A DNA stretch of 64,000 nucleotides from Gibbula magus (taxonomy: Eukaryota > Mollusca > Gastropoda > Trochida > Trochidae), in contig OW388300.1 in assembly GCA_936450465.1 (NCBI GenBank), positions 21,763,232-21,827,231 on the forward strand. Reading direction: 5' to 3'. Shown here in pieces: positions 30,770-44,856 of this stretch (the stretch's first letter is position 1; each line of letters starts with the position of its first letter). The notes beneath the pieces are model-generated. The model saw only the letters and a list, made by a program, of their open reading frames with translations. It searched no databases and was not told the DNA's origin. A program made the translations under genes and the position numbers.

Positions 30770-33700
30770 CAAGGTCTTTTTTCATGATTTATTAACACTC
30801 ATAATCTTTTGACCTAACATGATCTGAAAAGCTTAAACGCATGAAAACGAAACGTAACATGACGTTGTGCTCGACTGTCATCCTCATTACTCAAGGTTTA
30901 TTTTCCAACTATGTCCAGATGTCCAGTATGTCTGACCGCAGCCCTCGATGATCCTTCACCTATGAAATTAGTCTACGTCCACTTCGAGAGGTATTTGAAC
31001 CCTGTGTCATTCAACGCTAACCTCTGATCTGATTTGTCATCTTTGTCAGGAAATAGTCTCCTATATCACTGTGACTTATCACTCACCTTTCTTCTGTCAT
31101 CGGACAGACAACAGAGCCTCGAAATTGGTAAATATATAAAGATTTAGGAAAGACTAGAGGATATGATAATTAATAAAACTATAAAGGTTTCATGATGATG
31201 TGCCGTTGGAAATATTATCCAGAAAACGAATCTATACGAAAATAAAGAAATTGAGATTTAAAAAAAGAAAAGAGGATGCACTACTTAATAAGGCTATAAA
31301 GGTTCCACAATGATGTGACGTTGGAAATATTATTCAGAAATCGATTATGTACGACAGATTTCAGTTTACTGGCAAAATCAAATGTATAAAATGTAATGAA
31401 TCACAGACAAACAAAGACAAACAAAGATATCGTGTCCATGGAAAACAGGAAAATGTGTTTATAACAATTAAATACAGACACGAACTAATTTAAAATATAT
31501 TCCAAAAAAGATGTGGCAATTTATTTTATCATCACGATGCATGTCAAGGGGTAATTCGTCATATTGATAAGAACCTTAGACTTTCTGGGCATGCTGGGCT
31601 TGTACAGTCTGATTTTAATGGAAAAGCTTGCTTTCATGCAAACATGGTATTCCCTACAATTGAAATAGGTGCAGTATGCTCTTTGACTGGGTCACTGAGA
31701 GACATTTCACTTTTCTCAGGTTTTCTCTTGATAATTGAAATAATCCTTACGGTGGCGCAAACATATAGATATAGATTTAGATTAGATATAGTTTATGTTT
31801 TAATAATGAATTAAAAATCAATTTGAAAAACGTTCTATAATGCTGTGTTTTTTTTCAACAAAATTATTATTTGAAATTGTGGATTTTCAATAATAGATTC
31901 ACGTGCTTTATATAAAATGATGAGTAAAATGATGCATTATTTTTTAACTCACGAGTTATAATTTTATGATATTTCTAGAAGCTAGGCTAATTTTTTAACT
32001 TTTGGAAACAGTTGCTGTAAATTTCTGACAAATATGCATTTATGAAAGCGTCGTTTTGTTGATGGGCAATGATGAGTCAATTGAGTCATAGAAGGTAAAT
32101 TATATCGATTATATCTTTTATTTACACGCTTTACATGTTGTATCAATTATTTACTAAAATGCCATAACCTGTGTCAAGAATCATTTCAGTATCCAGTATA
32201 CTACCTTGATGAATGATACGCTGAATACTTCTTTCCAAAGCATATTCTTCCTAAGTACAGACAAAATCAACTTATCCGACAGCAGGATTAGGTATTTTAC
32301 ACTGTAAAAAAGTAGGTACAGTTAATTTCGTTTTTCAGTTTAGTCTCTCTACCACATTATTATCACACCTGCCAAATCGTACAAAGGTTACACAGATTAC
32401 AAAGTTGTATATTTGTTACTTTTCTAAATATGTTTACAGTATCATAATAGTTGAACACAGACAAATATTCTATATTTGTGTGACCTCGGCAACTCATCAA
32501 CACACGATTTAAATCCTCAAGGGAGGTAACCCGTGCTACCTTAAGCTTCATTCAACACCGTGGTACAGACTTCAAACCGAAAAGTCTGTAACAAGCAAGG
32601 AAAAGAAGTGAAACTGTCCCGACATTTCGATATGGTGAAGTATTTCTTTGTAGAGTTATTTCCGTATACACGTATTGGTCAATAAATGATAAAATTGTCA
32701 TATTAAACATGCATGATAAATGGATTGACAGTAATGATATGAACAGTTACTATGAAGTTCAGTAACATCATTAATGTTCATGTCGGAAAATAATATTAAA
32801 ATTATAAGATGATGCAAAATATCATGTCCTCTATGAACATAAACATGTGAAATAAGCTTTACTAAACCACATTTTAATTAACCACACAATATATTCTATC
32901 TCCTTAAACATATATATCCTTAATAGGAGGTAACTCTTGTTATATTAAGTCACCTTTTAAAACATTGTTTTATTCATTTCTGTTCATAAGGTGTCTATTT
33001 GAATACACATCTATGCCATATGTCATTGTACACATATTTTTACAAAACTGAAAATTTTGCAAGGTGCTGGATGGTCCTAGCTATACGTTTGTCTGCTGAT
33101 GACACTGTTGATACACCTTAAAGATGGTAATGTTTCAGCCTCTTGATGACAATGTTGAGACACTTTAATTTTGTTTATGTTTCAGCCTCTTGGTGACCAT
33201 GCTGATACACCTTAAATATGTTAATGTGTCAGCCTCTTGATGACAATTTTGAGACACTTTAATTTTGTTTATGTTTCAGCCTCTTGGTGACCATGCTGAT
33301 ACACCTTAAAGATGTTAATGTGTCAGCCTCTTGATGACAATGTTGATACACCTTAAATATGTTTATGTTATTATTGTCATTTTGTAAATAAATGGTTGAA
33401 GGTAACTTAAGTAAGATAACTTGTTCCTAATCCCTTTCTTCATTTAATAACATATGTATAAAACAATTAAATCTAAATGATGTTAAATGCTTCTGCGTTT
33501 TGATCACAAAATTACGTCAACCTGAAGATGTTATTTGCATACATGATATAGACATGATTACCAGAGAAAGTGTGCCAAGTGACTTTTACGAAACAAGTGT
33601 GATTTATGTATTGACCGAGCAGTAGCAAGGTTATACAAAAGAAAATGCACGAATTTCGTAAAAGTTATATGACAAACTTTCCATTTAAACCGACAAGCTA

Positions 33701-34373
33701 CAATGACGTCACAAACAACTATTTTGTGATGCCACAGACGATGAAATACGGGAATGAGTGCTAAAGTAATGCTTATCAGGTTAACGTGTTATGTGCACAT
33801 GTGCTCTTATGGGAAAAGACACCCATAAAATACTGTTATTGAATCTTGATGACATGTGCTATGTGTCTGCCTACTGTTACAATATTGATACATTTTGGGC
33901 TTAATTTCATCATGCAGCCTACACATTATAATCCATGAACAGTTTATGTCTTTATGATAGGATAGAATATAGGATATTTATTCTGAAAGGAGTCTGATGG
34001 TTTCATAGCGAGGTATATGAATACACCTAACCATTGCTTAATGATAACAACAGTTTATGCCACTTTATCTATGTTCTAATGTAATTCATTCATATTTCGT
34101 TTAAATGTATTTTTGCTATAACCTTGCATCTTTAGAAAATATATATTACAAGATATAAGCTTGTCAAGTGCGGTTTTTATGTTTAGCTTTAAAAAGTATT
34201 TATATGTTTCATGAGCAACGCTTGAATACAAATGTCGCTTTAAATGTACAGCTTGTCTTGAAAAAAACTAACAATTATGAATGAATCTGTATGAACTTTT
34301 CTGTCGTTTTTTTGCCATGTTCCCAAATAAAAAACACCATTAACCATTTCCAAAATGACACTTTGCAAAGGTG
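30770..34373. other. Spacer upstream of gene B
   Basis: No gene is recognised. A diverged duplication of about 70 bp with 116-bp spacing lies at 31172-31360 (CTATAAAGGTT ... GTTGGAAATATTAT). A solitary MITE-type end (ACAGTCTGATTTTAATGG) lies near 31599. A 47-bp tandem repeat is listed separately. Confidence 0.5.
33086..33372. repeat. 47-bp tandem repeat with alternating monomers
   Basis: Six units of 47 bp; CAGCCTCTTGRTGAC starts at 33136, 33183, 33230, 33277 and 33324. Two types alternate: one with CAATGTTGAGACACTTTAAT, the other with CCATGCTGATACACCTTAAA. The working unit is therefore 94 bp. Confidence 0.88.
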
Positions 34374-34710
34374 CAGTCTGATTCAAATCGACTTTTCCGG
34401 GAATGAAATCAGAAAAACCTCGGATATCGAGATGCCAGCTGATTCAGATAGATTGCAAGGTCTGAGGATACCGCGTATAGCTGACCAATCACTTATAGTT
34501 TTGAAACAGTCGCCGTTTTTAGAAGCATTCGGAATCATTCGTTAACCTGATCCCCATGTTACGGAAAAATACGAAATTAAGGATATCTGTTTCGAGTTCC
34601 CTGTCCCTCGCTTCTCGCACTGAAAGCTTTTGTTTGAAATTATGTGATTGGTTAACTGAATAGCGTCAGTACATACGAACATGCCGCTCAGTGTTATCGA
34701 ACATGTTATG
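34374..34710. mobile_element. Diverged, truncated MITE copy (same family as 22488 and 50103)
   Basis: It starts with CAGTCTGATTCAAATCGAC and keeps interior blocks of the family (CTGACCAATCAC, CGCTTCTCGCACTGAAAGCT, TTAACTGAATAGCGTCAG). The right terminal repeat is not recognisable. It is clearly older than the other two copies. Confidence 0.7.
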
Positions 34711-34929
34711 TTAATACTCTGCCTTTTTGACATAAGTATGATGTTCTCATCATTATCTCTCCTGTCGTTTGTTAGGGAGAGAGATATTTTATTCAGCATT
34801 GGAGGCCACATGGCCCAGAGTACAAATACAAAAAATAGTGTACATTTAAACAATGTTTGCTATAAATGAACATGTTGGTGTGCGAGCTTCATTCTATACA
34901 TACACATTTCTTTACAAATTGATAGCTAA

Positions 34930-37800
34930 ACCTATAGCTAAGTATGCTTAAATTTGTACTTGACAAAAGTTCCACAAACTTTTGCTGTGTTGAAAATGAC
35001 AAAATCGATTTGGTATGAGTTTTGTTCTACTTTCACTGAAGAAAAGACAAACAAGAACAACTTGAGATTCATCTTCAATAGTTCTTAACTTACAACGGTC
35101 ACATAATAATTCAGAATAAGTAGTGTATTTGTTCAAACGCATTTTCTGAATTCTCAAATTGTGTGACAGGCATATAAACTTTACAATTACATTTTAAAAA
35201 TCCTTATCAATGTCAAAACTTAGATACCTTTCTTGTCCAAATATAGTTTTAAAGGATGAATATAACTTGAGAAATGTTGATGATTCTATTTGCCCATACC
35301 AAGATTGGATGTCTAAATCTAAGCAAGTTTGTTTGAACAAAGTCATGAATTGGGATACATTTCCACATTCCTGAAACATCCAGGCATATGAATAACCAGT
35401 TTGAAATAGTAGCAATCTAACATGTGAAGCCCAGTTGACACTGCCCGTTTCATCCTGTGCTTTAAGCATGTTATAACAGGCGTGGGGATTTTGTGACGAG
35501 TCCATATGAATCAACCTACACATGTTTCGTATACAACGACACAAATAACGTATAGAAAGGTACCAAAATAAAATAAAATGTACCAATGACTGCAGTACAA
35601 ACATATTATCCGTTGTAGAAAAGTATTGCCGAAAACCGGCTTGCCCTTTTGAAAGAATATCATTTAATTCAATCCAAGCTCTCAGTCTACGTTCTATGAT
35701 ACATGTGAACACTTTACCAAGGACATTCAATAGTGAAATACACCTGCATAAGATAAATTTCCTTTCTTAAATAACGGAATAATCACCCCTAATCAAGAAA
35801 GACTCCACTTTCTAATAATGAATTAAAAAGTAACTGAATGTAGGTTATAAGTTGTGGTGAAATTTTGTAAAATTCAGACGGGATTTCATCAATACCAGGC
35901 GCCGTATTTCGCTTAAGGGAATCAATGATATTAACAACCTCATTACAGTCTTCACAATTCATATGGTCATGTTTTTAATAAAATGCGATATTATAACCAA
36001 CTTCATTGCTTTCAGTTTCAGGGTTTAACAGATCCTTAAAATACTGGTAGCAAACTCCTAGTGTAATGTTATTTACTTTATCACTGAAATTCAGATTTAC
36101 ATGGTAAGTTACATCTCGTACATAGGCAGCTTGTTTCCCTTTTCATATATTTCTAAACCTTCTTTTCTTTACAATTTGTTTATCTGAGATTTTGCAATTT
36201 TACATACTATTGGTTCATAGTAGAAGTGAGTCCGATCATTTACCGGTTTCTTGCCAGATATCGTTTAGTCTATATTAAGATACAATTTGCCAAACCACTT
36301 TAACAAGTACGCACTCTGTAATGAAGTATAATTGGTCTGACAAAGGAAATATGCTTATCTTGAAAACTTCCACTCAAATCAAATATCAGAAATTGTCGTA
36401 AAATGTCTACAAGTTATAGATGTGAATGTAAGCGAGTCTGCAAATCTTCTAGTTCAGATAATAAAAATATCTGGAGAACATTTTCAAAACAGTTGTAAAC
36501 ATCATGACAACTGGAATGCTGTCGATGAACAACCAAAGAGGTTTGACAAAGAATGCTCATTGTTAAAAAAAACTAAAAACTAATCACTTTGCCAAAATCC
36601 ACCCATATAAATTGTGTGTCACTTTGGTCTTCAATAAGGAAATCGTCCTGGGGTACAGTTGGGGCATTTAAGTCCCCGAATATTACAATGTCAGTACACT
36701 GATCATATTCAGCTTTAATACATGCGATCTTCGTGCTGAGCTGCTCGATCCCATTGTCGTCCGTCTCTCGGTACATGGGAGAGCCCTCGGAAAGAACGTA
36801 GACTCCGCCCAGGATCACGGTAGCGGCTTCTGCTTAATGTCCAGGAACACACAGTTGCCCCAGGAGTCATTGATTCTAGTCAGGTACTGCTCATACGATT
36901 GCCGTACATACACCGCCGCGCCCCCTGAAAACCGACCAAAGTGCTTAGTTCTAGTGGCAGGCGAAATGAAACATATTTTGTTCATTAAATATATATTTAA
37001 TATTTTCAATATCATGTTGCCATGTTTCAACCAGACAAATTACAATCAAATTTGGCTAGAAAATCAATAAACATTGCATTTTGTAACTTAGACATAAGAC
37101 CTTGAACATTCCAGGTACACATATCAAGGACAACAGGATTACTTGGCTTTAGATTAAAAGAAAGATTAGAGTGCAACCTCCCGTGGACCACGGCCGAGTC
37201 CCTAGCTGACGACACTCGTTCCCCAGGACTGCAGGCTGCCGTCTCGTGGCTGCTCTCCTGGCTCGTCTCTCCTCCCGGCTCGGTCTCCAACTCGGACTAG
37301 ACTGTCACCATCTTCAGCTAGAACAAACGCCTCGCCATTGATAATCACTTTGTCATATGAAAGAAAAGCCTTCTCCCCGTTTTCCCTGGCGTCCACCATG
37401 AATGATAAATAAGTGATTTACTAACTGATCGAATGTGTTCAGTATAATCATGTGATACACGTAGAGTTTATGTCTTTTTAACTTTGCTCTGACAGCTTCA
37501 AGCACAGCCATTTGAACGAAAGAAACCTCACTAATAGCTGTCTTTGAGTTGATTGGCCTTTGATACGATATACTCGTTCAATAACAATGTTTTTGCTGTC
37601 TGCTGCACAAAGTTCATCACAGAGAAAATCTTGAACACATTTTTCAGATTCGGACCATGTTTCATTCACTGAGCCAGGCAAACCGTAGATCTTTATGTTA
37701 TTTCTACTCGTTTGTACTTCTGTTCGATCAAGTTTTAATTCAAGTTCATTTATCTTATCCCTTAAACTTGTGTTGTCTTCTTTTAGCTCTGTAACGCATA
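34930..37800 (-). pseudogene. Decayed L1-like LINE (ORF1 and ORF2 remnants)
   Basis: Reading on the minus strand: 37800-37478 is an ORF1 remnant with a coiled coil (LRDKINELELKLDRTE), then RNNIKIYGLPG and KNIVIERVYRI. 37290-36573 is an endonuclease remnant (CTWNVQGLMSKLQNA, GGAAVYVR, VIFGDLNAP). About 35950-35580 is reverse transcriptase (LKRNTAPGIDEIPSEFYK, LGKVFTCIIERRL, KGQAGFRQYFSTTDN). A deletion removes the palm motif; 35560-35194 is the C-terminal block (WASHVRLLLFQTGYSYAW), and 35157-34948 keeps a Cys-containing tail. Multiple frameshifts and stops show it is dead. The C-terminal block matches the fragment at 4890-5550 in pattern. Confidence 0.8.
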
Positions 37801-37838
37801 AACATGGAACGTAAACTAAACTCTATTTGCTTGTACAA

Positions 37839-37925
37839 AACATGTCCTCTTTTTCCTCTCTCTCCCACTCTCTCTCCCACATATCCTCTCTATCCCTTCT
37901 CCCTGTCTCGGTCTCTGTCTCTCTG

Positions 37926-38014
<89 letters not shown>
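37839..38014. repeat. (CT)n microsatellite with conserved flank
   Basis: About 80-90 bp of pure CT after a CT-rich lead. The flank GCTTGTACAAAACATGTCCT and the following CTTTTTCCTCTCTCTCCC nearly match the start of the compound tract at 24200. It abuts the 5' end of the decayed LINE. Confidence 0.93.
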
Positions 38015-38018
<4 letters not shown>

Positions 38019-38156
38019 AAATCTTCGAGGACACATTTGAATAGTTAGAAAAAAAATATGTTGCAGAATAGAAACGAGTCATGAAAGGTGGTTCAAAATA
38101 TCCGAGGACTGGTTTATTTCATGTCTCGGCAGATAAGATAGTATTTAAAGCGAAAA

Positions 38157-38295
38157 CAGTCACCAATTAATTCATTCAAACTACTGCCGAAAGGTGTTAT
38201 TGTAACGTGTGATAATCAAATGCATTTAATTTCTTTAAAATATTGAATTAATCGAAAACAAGTGAGTGTTATACTTTCTTTTGCCCGTCGGTTTA
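38157..38295. repeat. Partial copy of the element end at 16196-16313
   Basis: CACCAATTAATTCATTCAAA and the following about 100 bases match 16196-16313 with scattered differences and a small insertion. It ends in a diverged TTTGCCCGTCGGTTTA instead of TTTGCCTGGCAGTTTA. The rest of the element is absent. Confidence 0.7.
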
Positions 38296-38899
38296 GATTA
38301 CCTATATGTGCCAATTTTCATGTCAACAATTACATTAAGGAGTTGAATCAACATTTTCTCATTGTCCTTGCCCGCTACTATATTACTTATTACATATATG
38401 TTGTGGTGTAATTTCGAAATATCTATATTGATAATAAACAAATTATTTTATACAGACAAGTGGTGAAACCTTATGTATCACACACATATTAAAGCACAGT
38501 ATATCACCATATAGCGGAGGTAGAGAGCTGTACAAGGATGATATTTTTGTAGAGATGATTGAAATGGCTACGTTTTCATCTTTATTTGGAAATTACATCA
38601 AGGACGAATAATTATCACAAGTTAGTTTGCCTCGAAGTTTTACTTCGGACTTATATAGTCTTTCATTCCTCCAAAGGAGAGTACAAAGATGAACATGTGC
38701 AAACAATTAATTTACATTATATTTACATTTTAAGGAGAGAGCTATACGAGTAATAATAGATTTTGCATATTGTATTGTCTCTTCATTATTCATCTTCACT
38801 GGAGGTCTACAGGATATAATTGAGGATACCAGTTTAATGTCACTTTGGTTATGTAGGAGGACACTGACTTCAGTTGGACTGCACTTGACGATGTCGCAC

Positions 38900-39895
38900 C
38901 AGAGTCTCTCTCTAATATCAGATGTCCCTGTGCAGGTACACACAGTATGCACCAGCAAATCACTGTAGTCTTCGCAACACAGCCTACATTCGACAATTCA
39001 ACAATTCAACAATGGATGTCATCAAATATGATGATGTTTAACGATGACAAGGCTGAAACACTTCTGACTGGACCTGCTTCTAGGCTCAAGAAATATGACA
39101 CTATACAACTTAATACTGGCAAATCTGCAGTAACATTTTCATCTTCATTAAAAAACCTAGGTGTATTTATCGACTGTAATTTAACCATGGAAACTCAGGT
39201 TGCACAGCTATGTAAAAGCTGCTACTTTCACTTGAGGAACATTGGATCAATTCGCCATCTGTTGACAGAAAATGCCACTGCATGTTTAATGAGAACTCTT
39301 GTTCTCTCTCGGCTGGACCTTTGCAACAGTCTATTATTCGGCATCTCTGTCAAACTAATTCACAAAATACAAAAGATTCAAAACACCGCTGCCCGAAATA
39401 TAACGAGAAGCAAACCATCCTGCCACATATCACCTGTTCTCCAATCTCTCCACTGGCTGCATATCTCTGAACGAATCCATTTCAAGATCTTGACTCTCAC
39501 TTATCAAGCGATTCACAAAATGGGACCACTCTATCTTCAAGAGCTCATCACAGTGTACACTCCTGCCAGAACGCTACGTTCCCATGATCAGTTTCTCCTG
39601 TCCGTACCAACTTACAACCTCAAAACGTTTGGTGCCAAATCTGTTCAATATGCAGCGGCTACCCTTTGGAACTCTCTGCCCCTTGATCTGAAGCTAGCTC
39701 CTACTTTACAACTCTTTAAAAACAGACTCAAGACACACCTCTTTCAACATTATGCTTCATAAACTTTCCAGACTGTTAAACAATACCATTGTATATAATT
39801 GTGTACATATATCCTGATTTGTCAGCGCTTTGAGCATCGCCCTCGTGTGGTGGAAATCTGCGCTATACAAGTATTCTTCTTCTTATTATTATTAC
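38900..39895 (+). pseudogene. L2/CR1-like LINE, 5'-truncated 3' end
   Basis: An intact 271-codon frame (38947-39762) encodes the region after the RT palm: WMSSNMMMFNDDKAETLLTG, LKNLGVFIDCNLTM, RLDLCNSLLFG, LQSLHWLHISERIHFKILTL, WNSLPLDLKLAPTLQLFKNR and a terminal LKTHLFQHY. These are hallmark segments of L2/CR1-type ORF2 proteins (from memory of the family). The 3' UTR has the typical CAGCGCTTTGAGC...GCGCTATACAAGT ending, then a short TTCTTATTATT tail. The RT catalytic core is absent, so this is a dead insertion, but the frame is uninterrupted, suggesting modest age. Confidence 0.82.
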
Positions 39896-40080
39896 ATTGT
39901 CCTGGTACTTTACCGGGCCTCCACCATGCACACATCTGCACAACCAGTCTACACATTGCTTTCAAGGAGGGATAACTCCTGTCCACCAACTAGGCTGTGT
40001 GAGGTTTGATATGGGGGTGAATTAGTTTGAAGTGCTGGAGGTCAGGATCTTCGTCCATCCTGGTCGTCCACTGTCTCTCT

Positions 40081-40960
40081 TCATATTGTTGAATAGTTAT
40101 TTTGAACTTCATCTTCCATGACAAGTACGACATGAATGTTCCTGAGGTTAAGAAGGATCGGTAGTATTCTGCAAGTTTGCAAGTTATACTTATGGAGTAG
40201 ACGACACATATCTGGTATGAAGCCTAGCGATGAGCAGCTGCAGGTACATCTTAGGGAGAACAGTCGGGTGAGAAATATCCGAGATGTGATATTCTGTCGT
40301 TTTGTGTGACAACGTCTCCCAAAGAAAAGAAGTTTGTGTTTGTCTATAAATGCTTCAACAGGCAATACACCGAGGAGAGCGTTGGAAATATCAGTTCATG
40401 TACACCTAGGAAGTCCACACATGTCCGTCATTGCTTGGAGGTTAGCTGTAAGAGGACTTAACAGTGTTATATCGTCAGCTTGTTTTGGAGCAGATACATG
40501 TAGTTCAAAACCATTTCTATCTGAGATGATGTTGCGAAGCAGTTCGTTGATATACACCAAGTAGAGTTTTGCTGATAGGACTCCGTCTTGCCGAACACCT
40601 CGTTCTAGATTAAACCAGTAGGATTTCTTATCTTTCACTGGTACACAGCTTTTCATTCCTTCAAAACAATTAGATATTATCCTCCAAATTGGTTCTTCAA
40701 TTGATGCAGCTTCCATAACAACCCGCTATGCCAGACCGTGTCAAAAGCCTTTGTACTATCCAGCATTACTGCTTTCAGTGAATCCCCTTGCTCGACGTAG
40801 TGAACAGCTGCCTCATGGATACAGAATGAAGCATGGGTTGAAGCAAGTCCTTTTTGAATTCCGCATTGGTGTCGTTTGGAAATGAGTTGATACCCTGAAA
40901 CTACTGTATTCTCTTGTCAATAATTGTTTCAAATAGTTTAAATATTACACGTGCGTAACC
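40081..40960 (-). pseudogene. LINE reverse-transcriptase fragment
   Basis: On the minus strand about 40880-40720 encodes QCGIQKGLASTHASF and LDSTKAFDTVWHSGL, and 40716-40396 continues with IWRIISNCFEGMKSCV, RGVRQDGVLSAKLYLVYIN and QADDITLLSP. The last is the position of the catalytic Y-A-D-D, here Q-A-D-D. Reading frames change between segments. The fragment lies head to head with the L2-like LINE on its left. It is a different LINE from the 34930-37800 element, since both cover the RT region. Confidence 0.75.
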
Positions 40961-41034
40961 ATAGAAACCAGAGTAACCAGAGTAACCAGAGTAACCTGAG
41001 TAATCAGAGTAACCATAGAAACCAGAGTAATCAA
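40955..41034. repeat. 9-bp tandem repeat (AGTAACCAG)
   Basis: About 8 diverged units of AGTAACCAG, with CATAGAAACC variants. It produces an artificial Val-Thr-Leu repeat in one frame. Confidence 0.85.
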
Positions 41035-44000
41035 GGCAAGGTATATTCGAGTTATATCGTCTCTGACTCTTCCCAGTAACCAGAGTTGTAGCAGAATGTC
41101 AGACTTTCTTCTGGTATTCATGTTTTCTAATTGTTTTAAATTATGCTCGTGCATGTTTAACAAGTGATTTTATTGATGGTACACTGACTATTACATTTTT
41201 GTCTTCATTCGTATTTTCAGTTCTTTCGAAAGTTCAATTTAAAAGTATGCTTCGTTGAATATTTTTCGTTTGGCAAATAATTATTACATTTATGCGATAT
41301 GCAGCATTACAATAAAAGAAGGACTCTTAGCAACAACATCCTAAGATCTTAGTAAGGAATAGAATACATGTATGTTACTCGCGTGTTTAAATTGTGACTG
41401 AAATTACAAGTATCCTTCATGTTGATTAATCATACTTCACCTAGCCCTGGTTTACTCGTATCTTATAACCGAGTAAAATGGTCCTTTGTGGTTAACTACC
41501 AAGTGATTTGTCATGTAACTTTTTCTTATATACATGTTCAGCTTCTCTTCGTATCTACATGATGTTTAAGGAATTAAATTTAAATTAACATAATGTAATG
41601 ATAATGCATTTCATCTTATATAACATACAATAACTAAGTTTATTTATTTTGGGGTCACAAAAGTTTTTCCCTTCCCTTCCACTTCGGGAAGTTGTGCGGC
41701 GTTTAAATAAGCCTTATGGCTTGTTCGCCAATCCAGATTTCATTTTATGAAAATATGTTTTAACAACTTCATGAAGGGTCAAGAACTTGTCGTCGGAAAT
41801 GTGGTGTAAACAACTTTGAAGATATAAGTAGAAGTCTAGAGAAGCTTCTCATATATTCTAGAGGCATTTATTTTTAGGAAAGGGCTGACACTTTCTACTC
41901 TTGGATTATACAATACAGGATATCGATTCAACAAATTACATCACTGCCACTCTACCGATCATTCTACATTCAAGTTGCAAGACTTCTATGCTGTGTGGTG
42001 ACTATTGATTGACATGTATAGCTCTGTTATTATCTATGACCCTACCATAACGCTTTTATATCTCTACTGTATTTCATTTCGAAATCTGAATAATTGCCTG
42101 ACTCATATAATTTTAATAACAATAAGTATTGTTTGTGTTTCATATGCTGGTTTTCTCTGGGCCGTCTTTGGTAAATCGCTACTTGTAACAATATAAATCA
42201 AAGAATACATTCATTTGGCCTTGACATACATTGATTGATTATCTATAACATAACAGTCGGATTTAGGGCATCTAAATGTTAATTTTGTTTCTCACAGGAT
42301 CGGTTGAAACTGGTATCAGAGGCCATTATGAACATTAAGAAGCTGGTCACACATACCAATCCTTGTCTGCTCTATACTACCCACTTCTAGTACAGCTGTC
42401 AAACATACTGTAGCAGCCGGCAATGGTTATGATTGCATTCATCCTTGCTGCTACAATAAATATATATCCGCTACATACATACTGAAACCACTTTGATTAT
42501 GTACATGTCACATTTAAGTTGTCAGATTGCGAATACCTGTCCATTTACCAACTGTTACGAACATGTGAAATGATGTATACATTGTGAAATTAATTTACAT
42601 ATACCATTGATAAAGTACAATAAGTCTCTTCGTGGGGTGGTTTAGCGAAATAATGAACCGACTTTTGTTTTAACATTCTTCCATAAAACTTGGCCTATGA
42701 CAAAGGCCCGTTCATACTGTTCAATCTGTAGTAACAACTTGCACTATAGATCGGTAGTATCGACAGCACGGGTATACATGGAGAACAGATAAGTCGGTAG
42801 GACTTTAAGCAAGTCTATATTAACGTTATAACATTGCTGTCTTCAAAATGGCCATCTCTACCGGGATACAATTATTGATTTGCGTTTGTGTAGCTTCATA
42901 TGTTGTCTGTCGTCCTTAAAAGAGTTTGTATAATATGTCTATTACATGCTGTCAGAGTCAAATATAAACCCAGACACGGTCATCAATTCCCGTTAGTCCA
43001 ATTCCCTATAGTTTATATTTCCTGCTTATTATAATGTATTATATATGAGGAACGCGATACGAATAATCTAGTATTAACTAATGTTAATTGTTCTACATAT
43101 CAATGTTATTCCTATAATTCATTAATGAAGTTGTTACTGAAATAAACAGAACTGATACACGTTACCATCAATGTTCAAGTTGTCAACGGTTCACGACCAC
43201 TAAACAACTGAAATGAATTTCAAAGTATCCACTTAAAATGACAAAGGTAATTCATGTACGTGACATCAACACTTCTCTGAAAGGTCTCGCCACAAGGGAT
43301 GCGCATGTCAAGTAAAAAATGCGTTTTCTGCACTGACCAATCAAAAGTTAATGACCATGGTTAAAGTACCAAACAGCGGTCGGGATGATACCACATTAAC
43401 CATTATTGAGAGATATTGATTCGGTGTTGTTACGACCTACCCTTTTCTTATTTGTTATTAGTGTAAAGTATAATTCACGTTGATTAAACATTCAAAAAAT
43501 CTTCCAAGTGCACCTAACATGCACACAGCAACGATAGGATGCCGGCAAACTGCCCCATATACAATATGAACGACGCAATGCCTAGTGAATTAGTATGGTT
43601 TGTTTACAAGGAAACCTTACGTTTCCTCATTAAGAAGGCCCTTAAGTAAAACGATATTTGTGTGTTAATTTCTTCATTTGTACCTATATTTCTCAGGAAA
43701 TATCCCATTTTGCATTCTTTTATAAGGATATATTGCATAATGACATGATAACATCGGCAGCATGACAAGGCAATTTGTTGCAGCAAGTGTCAGTGTAGTT
43801 AAAACCTGGTAACACATCAAGGCTTTTATGCTAGTCCGATGTCTTTTGCACATTGTTTAGAAAAAAGTTTTGAAAACCGATATAGATATATGCATTGTAG
43901 CCTGTAAAACTAGTGACTGTTGTTAACTGAAAGGGAATGTAGTTTGAATGTTATGCTTGGTCCAATGCTGTTGATGGTCAAGCATGTTTGGTGTTCAAGA

Positions 44001-44795
44001 GGACGACTAGTTGCCCAGGCATAAACTACAAGGTACCATATATTGTAAGTACGTTCTCTTTCAATGGTGACATCTGACCATCTCTACAACAGCTCAGCAA
44101 TCTCAATGTAGCCTCCATACAAGAGTACAATCTTCAAATCGACATCGACATCGAACACACTTGTGTGACGTACGTTTATATAAGTATTAATACAAATGTA
44201 CTGAATAATGGATTACACAACGTCATGTGATGACCATCAGTGATAGGATCTTGAACTACTGTATTGAGGACAGTTTTTGTTAAAGCCCCTGCATTCAAAT
44301 TCATGAATTCAGTGAAAAAATGTAACTAAATAATACATGTTGTCATGTCAAAAGTAAAAAAACGGCTAATTTATACAAACGCCCTCTGTCATTTTATGCT
44401 AACCAACGGACATGATATATAGCTATACTATAATTACATTTAATCATTTGACTTTGGAAGACTTAATTACTTAACATTAATACTTGTTTGAACTTACCAG
44501 GTACTCAATTGCGATCCATGAATTTGAATTAGTAGAAATGAATAAAAAAGTGCGTGGCGTTTTTGTTCTTTATTTCCAAATCAAAGTCTACCATGTTTCA
44601 ATGACAGAAGAATGACAATAATAATAATAATAACACATAACTGACACATTGCTCAAAACGTGTGACAAAATATCGCTCCACTCCAGTTTTTAACCCATGA
44701 CGGTAAAAAGTAAGCCGGAACGATCTTACATCAGAATATGTTCAGAAAGACGACGAAACAGAAGGAGTTTATAACGTCTGTGTCAGGTATTAATC
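41035..44795. other. Spacer upstream of gene C
   Basis: 3.8 kb of AT-rich DNA with no recognised gene. The motif GAAAGGTCTCGCCACAAGGG at about 43280 recurs in diverged form near 50971. Gene C's promoter should lie at the right edge; a TTTATAAC at 44768-44775 is only about 20 bp before the ATG, so I do not call it as a TATA box. Confidence 0.5.
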
Positions 44796-44856
44796 ATGGC
44801 GTCCACCTGTTTACTGGGAGCGGTCCTTGCCTTCTTGATGGTTTTCAGTATTGAAG
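44796..44856 (+). CDS. Gene C exon 1: signal peptide
   Basis: It encodes residues 1-20 and the first base of codon 21. The start ATG is in TCATGG context. The donor is GTATTT after GAAG, a weak but valid site. Confidence 0.82.

Noticed and set aside
40945..41163. Open frame with Val-Thr-Leu repeats
   Set aside because: It is created by the 9-bp tandem repeat at 40955-41034.
44768..44775. TTTATAAC as a TATA box of gene C
   Set aside because: It lies only about 20 bp before the start codon, too close to place a transcription start upstream of the ATG.
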